A stretch of DNA of 64,000 nt, from NCBI RefSeq assembly GCF_009834185.1, contig NZ_CP047175.1:1-64000 (forward strand), written 5' to 3'. Below the pieces are notes generated by a model. That model ran no database searches. It was not told the origin of the DNA and was given only the letters and a program-made list of their open reading frames with translations. Positions 16,881 to 25,941 of this stretch are shown piece after piece (positions within the stretch are counted from its first letter, which is position 1; each line of letters begins with the position of its first letter). The position numbers and the translations under genes were made by a program. This stretch comes from Rathayibacter sp. VKM Ac-2760. GTDB taxonomy: Bacteria; Actinomycetota; Actinomycetes; Actinomycetales; Microbacteriaceae.

Positions 16881-17102
16881 AATCGCACGAGGGACCTGGG
16901 GCGTCCGCGATCTACTGGGCTTTGCCGGACTTCGTGCCGTTCTGCGGCCGCCGAGCTTCACGATGAGCGGGTTGACGTCACGCGGAGGCAGGCGCTGTCG
17001 GCAGCCGATCCTGATTGGCCCACCCTCTTCGCTCTAGTTGTGTGACCATTGCCGCAACCGAGGGGAGGGACGCCCACGGCGCACGAAGGGCGGGTCTACG
17101 CG

Positions 17103-18995
17103 ATGCTGATGGTATTTGTGGGCGCAGGAGTCAGCGCTGACTCGGGAGCGCCGCTGTTCAACGATCTGCGCGATGCGATCGTGTCGGCGAATCTCCCTCG
17201 GTTCCATCGCAAGAGCTTCCAGCCAGACCAAACGGCGAAATTTGCGCCAGAGCAGCTGTTCTACCAAGCCGGCAGGACCAACCGTGATCGCCGAGCCCTC
17301 TCGCGATTTGTCACGGACTGTTTCTCTCGGCTGCGCCCGAATGAGAATCACCATCTGCTCGCGAGCGTGCTTCGGAGCGGGATCGTGTGGACAACGAACT
17401 ACGACATCCTCATCGAGAAGGCGGCTCGGTCGGTCGTCGACGTGCGGCCCGTTATCCGTTCGAACGCGCACTTCTCCGAGCATCACCATGGAGCGGGTGT
17501 GCTCTTCAAACCGCATGGAAGTCTCGATCAAAATCGTCCAGGCCGGCCCCGGCCTCTGCTGTTCACCACCGCCGACGTCATGCGTCCCGTGCCCGAAGAG
17601 TGGAAGAGCTCCCTGATCCGCTCGGCCGCCGGCAACGATGTTCTGGTCTGGGGGTACGCGGGCAATGACCCCGACATGATGCCGCTGCTTCGGAAGGCGA
17701 TGCTCAACGCGACCAGTGTCACCTGGATGACGGCCACACCAGGAGACGTGAATCGACTCTCCGCTCAACTACCGGGCGTGCTCGTCACTTTTCCCGGGAA
17801 CGGAACATGGAGCCATGAGGAACTTCGCGTCTGGCTACGCACGCACTACCTCCCTCGTCACGGCGTCGCCGTTCCTCCCGAGACGCCCGCACCGAGCAGC
17901 AAACACCGCCGCCGGGCGCGAGCACCGCGGCTCAGCCTCGTGCCGCGAGCGAACATCACGTCGGGTGCGCTCCCCAACGGCCTCGGCCCGATCCTCGCGC
18001 GTCGAATGCTTCTTCGAGGGGCTCTCTTGCGCCCGAGTCGGGAACTCGTCTTCCGCTGGCTCCGCTCTCACTTCGTCGACACAGCAGGCGCGGCATCCTG
18101 GTACCTCCGGATAGTTCGGCTCGTGCCGAAAGTCCTGCAGCCGCGCGGCGGCTATCTCGAGGCGACATGGTTGAGCGCTTACGAGAACAGCGGCAAAGGA
18201 GCGCTGGATCCCAAGCGCCTGCGACGGATCGCGGCGGCATCGCTACGCGCCGTCGAGGCGTCCTCACGCAACCGGGAGTTGCAGTTCTTCCTTCTCGTGA
18301 GATCGATGGCTCTGCTCGAAACGGCTGGCGACGAGGAAGCGGTGGCAGACCTGCTCGAGGGGCCGACTGCGAAACTCACGGAGCTGGTCCGGGACTCGCA
18401 CCCCTCGATCATGGGCAACCATCTTCTGAACCTCGCGCGCTACCTCCGCACTGCCGGACGACTTACAGAGGCTACGACGGTACTCGAAGAGGCTGTCGAC
18501 TGGGAACCATTCATCTCACGGACCTGGCAGTCACTACTCGATCTCGAAAGGTCCATCTTGAGCCTGCACCGGTTCGACCTCGCCTCTGCCGAAAAGCACT
18601 GCGCGAGCGCCGAGAAGGTTGCCCACACGCTCGTGGTACCGGCCTTGTCGCAGGATCTCGCAGTCGTTCGAGTGAGGCTGTCGTGGTATCGCGCCTTCGT
18701 GAACGGCGCCGTCTTGCCCGACCCCTACCCCCGTCTTGATCCCCGATGGTCCACAACGCCAGGACGCGAACGCGAACGCACACGAAGCGAGCGGGAGCAT
18801 CGCCGACTTGGAGGTCCCGTAAATGCGATGCGCGACGCGCCGGCTCACGAGCGAACATCGTCGAGCGGCGCATCGCGGCGAGACGTGCCTTGGCTCGTAC
18901 GCCGCGCAGATGGCGCGCTGGAGCGGGTATTGAGTCCTGCGGATCAGGTTCCGCGTCTTACGGACGGTGAGCGAGCGACACTTCTGATTCCGTGA
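17103..18995 (+). CDS. SIR2-like NADase with helical repeat C-terminus (predicted defence protein)
   Basis: About 630 residues from the ATG at 17103, with AAGGGCGGG upstream. The N-terminal SIR2-like fold shows VFVGAGVSADSG (4-15, NAD-binding glycine loop), TTNYD (97-101), a KPHGSLD block with the usual His (136-142) and WGYAGNDPDM (183-192). The remainder (about 270-560) is helical and TPR-like, with pairs such as LNLARYLRTAGRLTEATTVLEEA. SIR2 proteins with such extensions are known anti-phage effectors that deplete NAD+ (for example DSR-type and Thoeris ThsA families). The last 80 residues are Arg-rich and low complexity, perhaps altered by a late frameshift. It diverges from the SIS-HAD operon, making this a small defence island. 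Confidence 0.85.
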   Translation: MLMVFVGAGVSADSGAPLFNDLRDAIVSANLPRFHRKSFQPDQTAKFAPEQLFYQAGRTNRDRRALSRFVTDCFSRLRPNENHHLLASVLRSGIVWTTNYDILIEKAARSVVDVRPVIRSNAHFSEHHHGAGVLFKPHGSLDQNRPGRPRPLLFTTADVMRPVPEEWKSSLIRSAAGNDVLVWGYAGNDPDMMPLLRKAMLNATSVTWMTATPGDVNRLSAQLPGVLVTFPGNGTWSHEELRVWLRTHYLPRHGVAVPPETPAPSSKHRRRARAPRLSLVPRANITSGALPNGLGPILARRMLLRGALLRPSRELVFRWLRSHFVDTAGAASWYLRIVRLVPKVLQPRGGYLEATWLSAYENSGKGALDPKRLRRIAAASLRAVEASSRNRELQFFLLVRSMALLETAGDEEAVADLLEGPTAKLTELVRDSHPSIMGNHLLNLARYLRTAGRLTEATTVLEEAVDWEPFISRTWQSLLDLERSILSLHRFDLASAEKHCASAEKVAHTLVVPALSQDLAVVRVRLSWYRAFVNGAVLPDPYPRLDPRWSTTPGRERERTRSEREHRRLGGPVNAMRDAPAHERTSSSGASRRDVPWLVRRADGALERVLSPADQVPRLTDGERATLLIP

Positions 18996-19195
18996 TCGCG
19001 GTTCCGCTGCCGAGACTCGTCCATATCAGCGGTGCCGCCCAACATTCTCCGGATCCGTTCCTGGAGTAATGGCCGGCCGCTTCCAAGTCGGCACCGCTCA
19101 CTCTTGACGAGCACCAAGCAACGTCACAGCTCAGCGCGAGTCGACGTCAAGCACACCCCGGTTTGACTGAGGCCGCAAGACGCAGCCGCTCACCA

Positions 19196-19603
19196 TCAGA
19201 TGCGACGGAGGTCGTCATTACCGGCAAAGAGAGTGGAAGTTCGGAGGAGGAGCTCGGCCAGACGGGCATCAACGTCGTCGTGATCTGCCGCCAGGTCCTG
19301 CAGTGAGTGTCTCGTCGACGGTCGGGCGTTGCTGTGCCGCTGGTTCTCGGCAGGGAGTTGGCCGACGTGCTGACGTTGCGCGGTGATCGCGGATATCGCT
19401 CTGACGCTCAGCGGCTGATGAGGGGCGAGCCAGCCGTGCTGATCGACGGCGGGGAGCATGGTGGGGGCGGCTCTCCAGTCCTCGGACAGTGCGACGTCGC
19501 AGTCGTGCTCATCGGCCCGGTGGAGGGTGGGGTCAAGGATCTCGTGGACCGTGTAGCGAAAGCCCAACGCTGCCGGCCCAAGAACGCGTAGCCACCGCGT
19601 CAC
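19196..19603 (-). pseudogene. C-terminal fragment of recombinase partner gene
   Basis: The minus-strand frame reads MTRWLRVLGPAALGFRY onward to the stop and matches residues about 175-306 of the protein at 21405-22325. The first 80 residues are identical apart from one change (TMLPAV against TLLPAV); the last 50 are diverged. It has no ribosome site or N-terminal half. It is the leftover of a second copy of the recombinase partner. Confidence 0.85.
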
Positions 19604-19620
19604 GACACATCGCCAACATG
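19370..19620. repeat. Direct repeat, left copy (251 bp)
   Basis: Matches 21579-21829 over 251 bases with a single visible mismatch (GAGCATGG against GAGCAGGG). The outer flanks 19196-19369 and 21405-21578 are related but clearly diverged. The two copies bracket the low-GC genes at 19799-21346. Confidence 0.9.
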
Positions 19621-19798
19621 TCCATCCGCTTGCATCAACGGAGCAGTTCGGTAGGTTTCAATCTCTGTTATCAAGTTGAAACCAACAAACGGGAACGCCG
19701 CCGCCGATATCACGTACCTTGTAGGTGCAGATTGACAAAAACCACAGCTGTGAATCTTATCGATTTAAATTACGCATTACTCTAATTAGGGGGCAAAA

Positions 19799-20701
19799 TT
19801 GAGAAAAAGTTATTTTGCGGCAATAACGACGCTCGTCTTGTTTGCTGCGAGCGGAATCATTGCACCCGCAGCCAATGCAGCCTCCTACTCCGCGAGCGTC
19901 TTCACAGGAACTAACCTGTCGAACGGCGATAGCATCCTTGCGGCGGACCGAAGGACGCGCTTTGTGATGCAGTCGGACGGAAACGCGGTCGTATATCGCA
20001 ACTATACCAATCAAGCTCTATGGTCATCAGGGACATTCAGCGCGGGAGCCAGATTCGTTCCTCAAGCAGACGGTAACAATGTCATATATTCGACGAACAA
20101 CGCAGTTCTTTGGCAATCTGCAACTTCTTCACCAGCAAGTCGAATCGTCATGCAGAACGATGGAAACCTTGTTACCTACCGCTCAAATAATACCGCGATA
20201 TGGTCTACGGGAACGTCTATACCAAGTGCGAACCCTCAGAGCCTGCGGCCGGAACTTCGAATGGATAGCCCTGTTTTCGCAACTCGCAACGGCGCCAACT
20301 TCACCTCGCAGTACGTTCTGATTTCTAACGACGCTCGTAAGCAATGGAACGACACGCTTTCCCCAGTATCCATTTCATTTTCTAATTCTTCCACCAATCA
20401 ACTCTACGCCGCTGCATATACTCAGCAGCCTTGGTATGGTCAGTACAAGGTTCTTGAAACCGGCGAAAGATTCGAAATTCGCATGAATACGTACAGGCTG
20501 GGACAGCTTGCTTCAGCGAACAATTACGACCTTACCTTCGTTTCGACAAATACACTCGTGCACGAGTATGGACACGCTCTCGGACTCGACGATAACCCGC
20601 CAGTGAACGCCGTAAATTCGATCATGCGTGAGGATCGGCCGCGCGACGAATGGAAGAGTCCGAGAATTTATGATATCGACAACGTAAATGCGAATTATTA
20701 G
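19799..20701 (+). CDS. Secreted B-lectin / zinc metalloprotease
   Basis: 300 residues from a TTG at 19799 with TAGGGGG nearby. A signal peptide (MRKSYFAAITTLVLFAASGI, cleavage after ANA near 28) leads to a mannose-binding B-lectin (GNA-type) domain. Three repeats are visible: FVMQSDGNAVVYR, FVPQADGNNVIY and IVMQNDGNLVTYR, each followed by a .W.SGT-like strand. The C-terminal part has HEYGHALGLDDN, the HExxHxxGxxD zinc site of metzincin/matrixin-like proteases with Asp as third ligand. An extracellular protease targeted to mannose-type sugars is expected. Base composition is strikingly AT-rich against its neighbours, indicating transfer. The lipoprotein gene follows by 9 bases. Confidence 0.85.
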   Translation: MRKSYFAAITTLVLFAASGIIAPAANAASYSASVFTGTNLSNGDSILAADRRTRFVMQSDGNAVVYRNYTNQALWSSGTFSAGARFVPQADGNNVIYSTNNAVLWQSATSSPASRIVMQNDGNLVTYRSNNTAIWSTGTSIPSANPQSLRPELRMDSPVFATRNGANFTSQYVLISNDARKQWNDTLSPVSISFSNSSTNQLYAAAYTQQPWYGQYKVLETGERFEIRMNTYRLGQLASANNYDLTFVSTNTLVHEYGHALGLDDNPPVNAVNSIMREDRPRDEWKSPRIYDIDNVNANY

Positions 20702-20710
20702 GATCGGCTG

Positions 20711-21346
20711 ATGAATTTTACCAATAAAAGAAGAATTCTTCTCTTTTCTGTTGCTCTCGCTTCTATTTCAATGGCGGGTTGCTCGAGTTCGGCAGGAGTA
20801 ACTCCCACGCCTAGTGAGACGAGTTACATGCATGGCGATTATCCAGCATATGATCTCAATACGCTAAACAATGAAGCCGCACAAATCGTTGAAGTCAAAG
20901 TAGAGTCTGCGGTCAATACGACCATCTACCCAGAATTCATCGGAGATGATCCTTTGATCAATCCGCTTGCCGGGGCGTCCGAAGAAGAAATTGCTCAAGC
21001 ACGCGAGGACGCTTCGCTTCCCGGAACTGAAGTTCGGATGCGGGTAACTGAGACGCACAAAGGACCGGCAAGCGTCGGTAGCGAAATAGTGATCGTGCAG
21101 ACTGGAGGCGTCGTTGACAACACGCTTTATGTGGATGATCAATCTCCAATCTTGGCAGAGGGTGAAGAATACTTCCTTTTCTTGAGCAGCGTCGACAATC
21201 CGTACATTCTCGGAGGTGGCGCTGGCTCGTACGAGACAAAAGACGACAGCTTCGTCGCAATCTCAGATCTCGCGCCGGTCGCAGAATTCGCTGTCAACGA
21301 CTCAAATGAAATTGAATCATCGGAAGGAGTAATACTTATTGAATAG
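20711..21346 (+). CDS. Low-GC lipoprotein of unknown function
   Basis: 211 residues. A lipoprotein signal peptide ends in SMAGC, so Cys23 would be lipidated. The mature part is acidic and rich in Ser, Glu and Asp. A central beta-rich segment carries EVRMRVTETHKGP, EIVIVQTGGV and EEYFLFLS. It is co-oriented with the lectin-metalloprotease and 9 bases behind it, and shares its low GC, so they moved together. A protective (immunity) or substrate-anchoring role for the secreted protease is possible but unproved. No family is recognised. Confidence 0.75.
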   Translation: MNFTNKRRILLFSVALASISMAGCSSSAGVTPTPSETSYMHGDYPAYDLNTLNNEAAQIVEVKVESAVNTTIYPEFIGDDPLINPLAGASEEEIAQAREDASLPGTEVRMRVTETHKGPASVGSEIVIVQTGGVVDNTLYVDDQSPILAEGEEYFLFLSSVDNPYILGGGAGSYETKDDSFVAISDLAPVAEFAVNDSNEIESSEGVILIE

Positions 21347-21404
21347 ATGTTCTTCCTGATCAATCGCGACATGCCGAACGGAGTAGGTGCGCGGGTCGGC
21401 CTGC

Positions 21405-22321
21405 TCAGGTGCGACGAAGGTCGTCGTTGTCGGCGAGGAGTGCGCTCGTTCGGAGGAGCAGCTCAGCCAAACGGGCGTCGACGGCGTCGTAACCCAAGGC
21501 CAGGTCCTGCAGGGAGTAGCGCGTCGAAGATCTAGCGTGAGTGTGCCCGCGATTCCCGGCAGAACGTTGCCCGGCACGCTGACGTTGCGCGGTGATCGCG
21601 GATATCGCTCTGACGCTCAGCGGCTGATGAGGGGCGAGCCAGCCGTGCTGATCGACGGCGGGGAGCAGGGTGGGGGCGGCTCTCCAGTCCTCGGACAGTG
21701 CGACGTCGCAGTCGTGCTCATCGGCCCGGTGGAGGGTGGGGTCAAGGATCTCGTGGACCGTGTAGCGAAAGCCCAACGCTGCCGGCCCAAGAACGCGTAG
21801 CCACCGCGTCACGACACATCGCCAACATGCCTCCGCCGGGTCCGCTCGGAGAATCTCGATCCCGGTGATCGTGAGGGCGGGTGTCGGTGCGATGTCGGCC
21901 TCGGTGACGATACGGGCGCCGACCCGGGTTTGATGGAGCTGATCAAGCAGCAGGAGAAGGAATCCATCGCGGCGGCCGACCAGTCCCGCCGGATACCGGG
22001 TGACCGGAAGGCCCCGGAGCGCGTCCGTGGCGCTAACCCAGCCGGCGCCGGACCGGCTCGGCCTGGAAGGCTCAGTTGGCGCGACCGGGAACGGCTCGCC
22101 GAGAAGGGTGTGCACGGCGCGGAGAACGCTCACCCGCGCAGTGGAGGCGGAGTGTGCGGCGGGGACCGCCGCGAAGAACCGACCCAACTTCGTCAAGGTC
22201 GCCGGAACGGCCGGCACGTCGACGGCGGCGCACCAGTCGGCGTAGAGCTGCCAATGCGGCCGGCTGGAGGCCGGGAGATGCTCGAGAACGTTCTCGGCGG
22301 TGACCTGCTGGTGGTGGGTGG

Positions 22322-22325
<4 letters not shown>
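21405..22325 (-). CDS. Partner protein of the tyrosine recombinase
   Basis: 306 residues. ATG at 22325 overlaps the recombinase stop (ATGA), so the two are translationally coupled. It contains no complete tyrosine-recombinase signature. Its N-terminal half (SSRPHWQLYADWCAAVDVP, TLTKLGRFFAAVPAA, VSVLRAVHTLLGEPF) resembles the SAM-like core-binding half of such enzymes. The block RYPAGLVGRRDGFLLLLLDQLHQTRVGARIV resembles the first catalytic-domain helices. It may be a degenerate recombinase subunit that works with the neighbouring enzyme. Its 3' third is duplicated at 19196-19620. Confidence 0.7.
21579..21829. repeat. Direct repeat, right copy (251 bp)
   Basis: Right partner of 19370-19620, 2209 bases apart in the same orientation. 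It lies inside the recombinase-partner coding sequence. Confidence 0.9.
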
Positions 22326-23439
<1,114 letters not shown>

Positions 23440-23440
<1 letters not shown>

Positions 23441-23775
23441 CAGGAGACTCGGGGTGCGCCGAGGATCTGGCAGGCGCGGCAGGCACTGTCGCGGGTCGCC
23501 GCATCGTCGGCGCCCTGCGGGCAGGTCCCGTGATTGCGGTGGCGCACACGTCCGTCCGCGACCTGCTCAAGCAGCCGGATTCGGTCGATGAGCTGCGGCA
23601 CAGGGGTCCGCAGCAAGGCCGTGGCTCGCAGCAGAACACCCCAGGCGGGCGCCTGTTCGGCGTCGAACCACTCGGCGGTGCGCACCTCGTGGACCTCGAG
23701 TGCGATCGCCTCGAGATCCAGTGGTGCAGTCAGAAGGCCCTCGAAGGGCCCGTCGAGCTGATCTTCGACCCTCAC
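23440..23775 (-). CDS. Small protein heading the recombinase operon
   Basis: 111 residues of unknown function. The first 75 are helical and acidic, with alternating leucines (PQLIDRIRLLEQVADG). The C-terminal part has CPQG and CRAC, a spacing compatible with metal binding. It overlaps the recombinase start by one base, so it is the first gene of a three-gene operon. It may be a directionality or accessory factor; this is inferred from position only. Confidence 0.6.
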
Positions 23776-23914
23776 GGCCGCCTCCCTGCCCTTGAAACCG
23801 GCTCGGAGGTCATCGAGCGGTCACTGAAGTCTAGTAGCGGTAAGCGGCATTATCACTGCTTCGACTTCTTAGGCATGAAGCGAGAGCAGCCCTGGAATAC
23901 CAGTGTCGAAATCC

Positions 23915-24295
23915 TCATTGACCGTCGCGGGCTCGAACGCCCCAATACTCGCGAACCGCAATCTCGATCACCGACCGTTGCGTCAGCCCTTGCTCATCTG
24001 ACGTTGCGTCGATGAGTTCAGAGATGTCCTGAGAGATACGAGTCGAGAACGGCACGGTCAGCTCCCTCCCCCGCGGCCTACCTCGTCGAGGCGGCGTAGA
24101 GGCGGCCGGCTCGAAGGTCGGCGATGGCATCACCGGAGGTCGATCCAGGCTCCGTACATCCCTCGTAGACCCGGCGGCGTTCGAGACGGTAGGAGCAGGC
24201 TCGGTCTGGTAATCGACAGGGTCGATCGATTCGTCGGGTGCTGGCGTCGGACGACGGCGCTGCAGTGACGCCGGCCGATCCTCGATCTCGCTCAT
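23915..24295 (-). CDS. Partition partner protein, ribbon-helix-helix-like
   Basis: 126 residues. The first 80 are disordered and Pro/Arg-rich. The C-terminal 45 (TVPFSTRISQDISELIDATSDEQ, then TQRSVIEIAVREYW) fit a ribbon-helix-helix DNA-binding fold: a short strand followed by two helices. ATG at 24295 overlaps the ParA stop by 4 bases (ATGA). In type Ib partition systems a small RHH protein binds the centromere and couples to ParA. That is the best reading here. Confidence 0.75.
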   Translation of the reverse strand: MSEIEDRPASLQRRRPTPAPDESIDPVDYQTEPAPTVSNAAGSTRDVRSLDRPPVMPSPTFEPAASTPPRRGRPRGRELTVPFSTRISQDISELIDATSDEQGLTQRSVIEIAVREYWGVRARDGQ

Positions 24296-25074
24296 CGGAT
24301 CACCTGCTCCACGATCTCGGTGTACGCAGCAAGGACTGGGGCTCCCTTCCGATAGTTGCCGTACCATTCCCCGACCAATCGCACTTCTGGGACGATCGCA
24401 CGGTCAGGAACAAGTGGAGTGAGCAGGAGACCTGTAGCCCGTAGCTCTTCGATACTCGCCACTGCGGGTCGGCTCATAATTGTTTCTTTTACACCGCCAA
24501 CTACGATTCCGGCCTCGGTAATCGAAGCAGGAGCGCCGAGGCGACGGCGGTTGATGCGAAACTGCTCGATCGTTCTGCGTGCCCCCTCCACCCCGTCGAC
24601 GCCGTCTCCGCTAGGTGTCGCCGCGTAGACGACCGTGTCTGCCGCGTTCAGCGCCGCAAGCGTCAAAGGCCCACCTTGCCGATTAGGACAATCAATAACA
24701 ACCAGGTCCGCATTAAGGCCCAGCAACGAAACTTTCAACCTGATTTCAGCGTGATCAGCTCGGTCGGCTTCGCGATTAGAAACCGATCGGGCGGAAGGAA
24801 TAACGCGCAAGTTGTCGTTCCACGAGCTGGGGACAGCCAGGTCTTGAGCCCAACCCTCCGGATCAGAGTCTCCGAGGATTGCCCCCACATGCAGGCCTTC
24901 CCCCGTCGGCGCGACATTGAGCCACTTCGTCGTCGCTGCGCGTGGGTCGAGGTCGATGAGTAGAACTCGCTTTCCCCTCGTCGCGGCGACCATCGCCAGG
25001 GAGACGGCCGTCGTGGTCTTGCTGACCCCACCAGATTCGCTGTACACCATGACAACCTGCATGCCGTACATCAT
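24292..25074 (-). CDS. ParA-family partition ATPase
   Basis: 260 residues. The deviant Walker A motif is SGGVSKTTT with the ParA signature lysine pair region (residues about 14-22; here GGVSKTT where GGVGKTT is usual). LLIDLDPRA follows, then VVIDCPNRQGG as Walker B and a TPSGDGVDG switch-like block. The short N-terminus without an HTH indicates type Ib. It drives plasmid segregation with the protein encoded at 23915. Starts at 25074, 25071 and 25062 are possible; MQVVMVYSESGG at 25062 looks most natural. A palindrome-rich segment lies directly upstream. Confidence 0.88.
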   Translation of the reverse strand: MMYGMQVVMVYSESGGVSKTTTAVSLAMVAATRGKRVLLIDLDPRAATTKWLNVAPTGEGLHVGAILGDSDPEGWAQDLAVPSSWNDNLRVIPSARSVSNREADRADHAEIRLKVSLLGLNADLVVIDCPNRQGGPLTLAALNAADTVVYAATPSGDGVDGVEGARRTIEQFRINRRRLGAPASITEAGIVVGGVKETIMSRPAVASIEELRATGLLLTPLVPDRAIVPEVRLVGEWYGNYRKGAPVLAAYTEIVEQVIR

Positions 25075-25185
25075 ACACGCATGACAGCCTTCCTGCTTTG
25101 CAGCTTGCTTGCGTTATTTCATGCATGCATTAAATCTTGCCTGCATGTCATCTTGCCGTCAGGAAGGCATGCAGTTACGCAGGTG
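25070..25185. promoter_or_regulatory. Palindrome-rich segment upstream of parA (candidate centromere/operator)
   Basis: AT-richer stretch with clustered symmetric elements: CATGCATGCAT, several TGCATG or GCATGC hexamers, and an inverted repeat GCCTTCCTG (about 25088) with CAGGAAGGC (about 25159). This arrangement upstream of parA in type Ib loci is typical of parS/operator DNA. Confidence 0.5.
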
Positions 25186-25212
25186 GGAAAGGAGGAAGCA
25201 GGTCGATCACAG

Positions 25213-25325
25213 TCAGCCGTCGTTGCTGAAGAGGACGACTACGGGCCGTCCGTGCAGCTTCGGGTCGAACAATCGCTCGCACGAGACGTAAAAGCTGTTG
25301 ACGTCGACCAGGCCGATGCGCTGTT
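25213..25325 (-). pseudogene. umuC: 5' remnant of umuC (Y-family polymerase)
   Basis: Directly after the umuD stop, an overlapping frame reads IGLVDVNSFYVSCERLFDP and then LHGRPVVVLFSNDG before a TGA. This is the N-terminal catalytic palm start of UmuC, whose full length is about 420 residues and which normally continues with NNDGC. Only about 35 residues remain. The break lies next to the parA upstream segment, so a rearrangement removed the polymerase. Confidence 0.8.
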
Positions 25326-25774
25326 CAGAGCGCAGGGTGGAGGTGGTGCAGGCAGACGGTGACGACGCCCCACACCTGGAGGTCGCTGAGTTCGGGGACG
25401 AGGATCGGCGGGTATTCGGAGTTCTCAGCGCGCAGGAGGACGCCGCCGGGGGAGAGCTCGAGGCGTTTGACGGTGAGTTCGCCGTCGAGGATCGCGATGA
25501 CGACGTTGCCGTGTTTGGGGGAGAGGGAGCGGTCGACGACGAGCTCGTCGCCGTCGCTGATGCCGGCGCCGATCATGCTCTCCCCAGAGACGCGGACGAT
25601 GAAGGTCGACGTCTTGTCGCGGATGAGGTGGTCGTTGAGGTCGAGGGAGCCGTCGAAGTAGTCCTGCGCGGGGGAGGGGAACCCGGCAGCTACCGCGTCG
25701 CCGGCGACGAGGAACGCGATCGCCACGGCGTCCAGCACCGGAGTCGAGATCCGCTCCACGATCGTCACAGTCAT
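25325..25774 (-). CDS. umuD: UmuD-like S24 autoprotease
   Basis: 149 residues, the usual length of UmuD. AGGAGG lies 7 bases before the ATG at 25774. The self-cleavage region is AAGFPSPAQDY (about 29-39), the catalytic Ser is in GESMIGAGI (about 67) and the Lys in LTVKRLEL (about 103). RecA-stimulated cleavage of such proteins activates translesion polymerase V. Its normal partner umuC is reduced to a fragment here, so UmuD may serve a chromosomal UmuC or be a leftover. LexA control is expected, but no clear SOS box was confirmed (GAACATAAGTTCG at 25797-25809 is a possible one). Confidence 0.88.
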   Translation of the reverse strand: MTVTIVERISTPVLDAVAIAFLVAGDAVAAGFPSPAQDYFDGSLDLNDHLIRDKTSTFIVRVSGESMIGAGISDGDELVVDRSLSPKHGNVVIAILDGELTVKRLELSPGGVLLRAENSEYPPILVPELSDLQVWGVVTVCLHHLHPAL

Positions 25775-25794
25775 CTCGATACCTCCTGACCAAT

Positions 25795-25811
25795 TCGAAC
25801 ATAAGTTCGAT
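25795..25811. promoter_or_regulatory. Possible LexA (SOS) box upstream of umuD
   Basis: TCGAACATAAGTTCGA at about 25795-25810 is a near-perfect palindrome and closely resembles the actinobacterial/Bacillus-type SOS box TCGAACxxxxGTTCGA. It sits about 20 bases upstream of the umuD ATG, as expected for LexA control. Confidence 0.75.
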
Positions 25812-25941
25812 GAAAGTCGAGTGTAGGTCGGAGGGTCCGACAGCGCTCCTGGGCACCAATGGTTCGGCCGCTGGGTGGAGCCGTCTCGGGCGCGTCGAGC
25901 TCGTCGGAAATCCATGTCGACGTCGAGGGGCAGCGTCGGGG

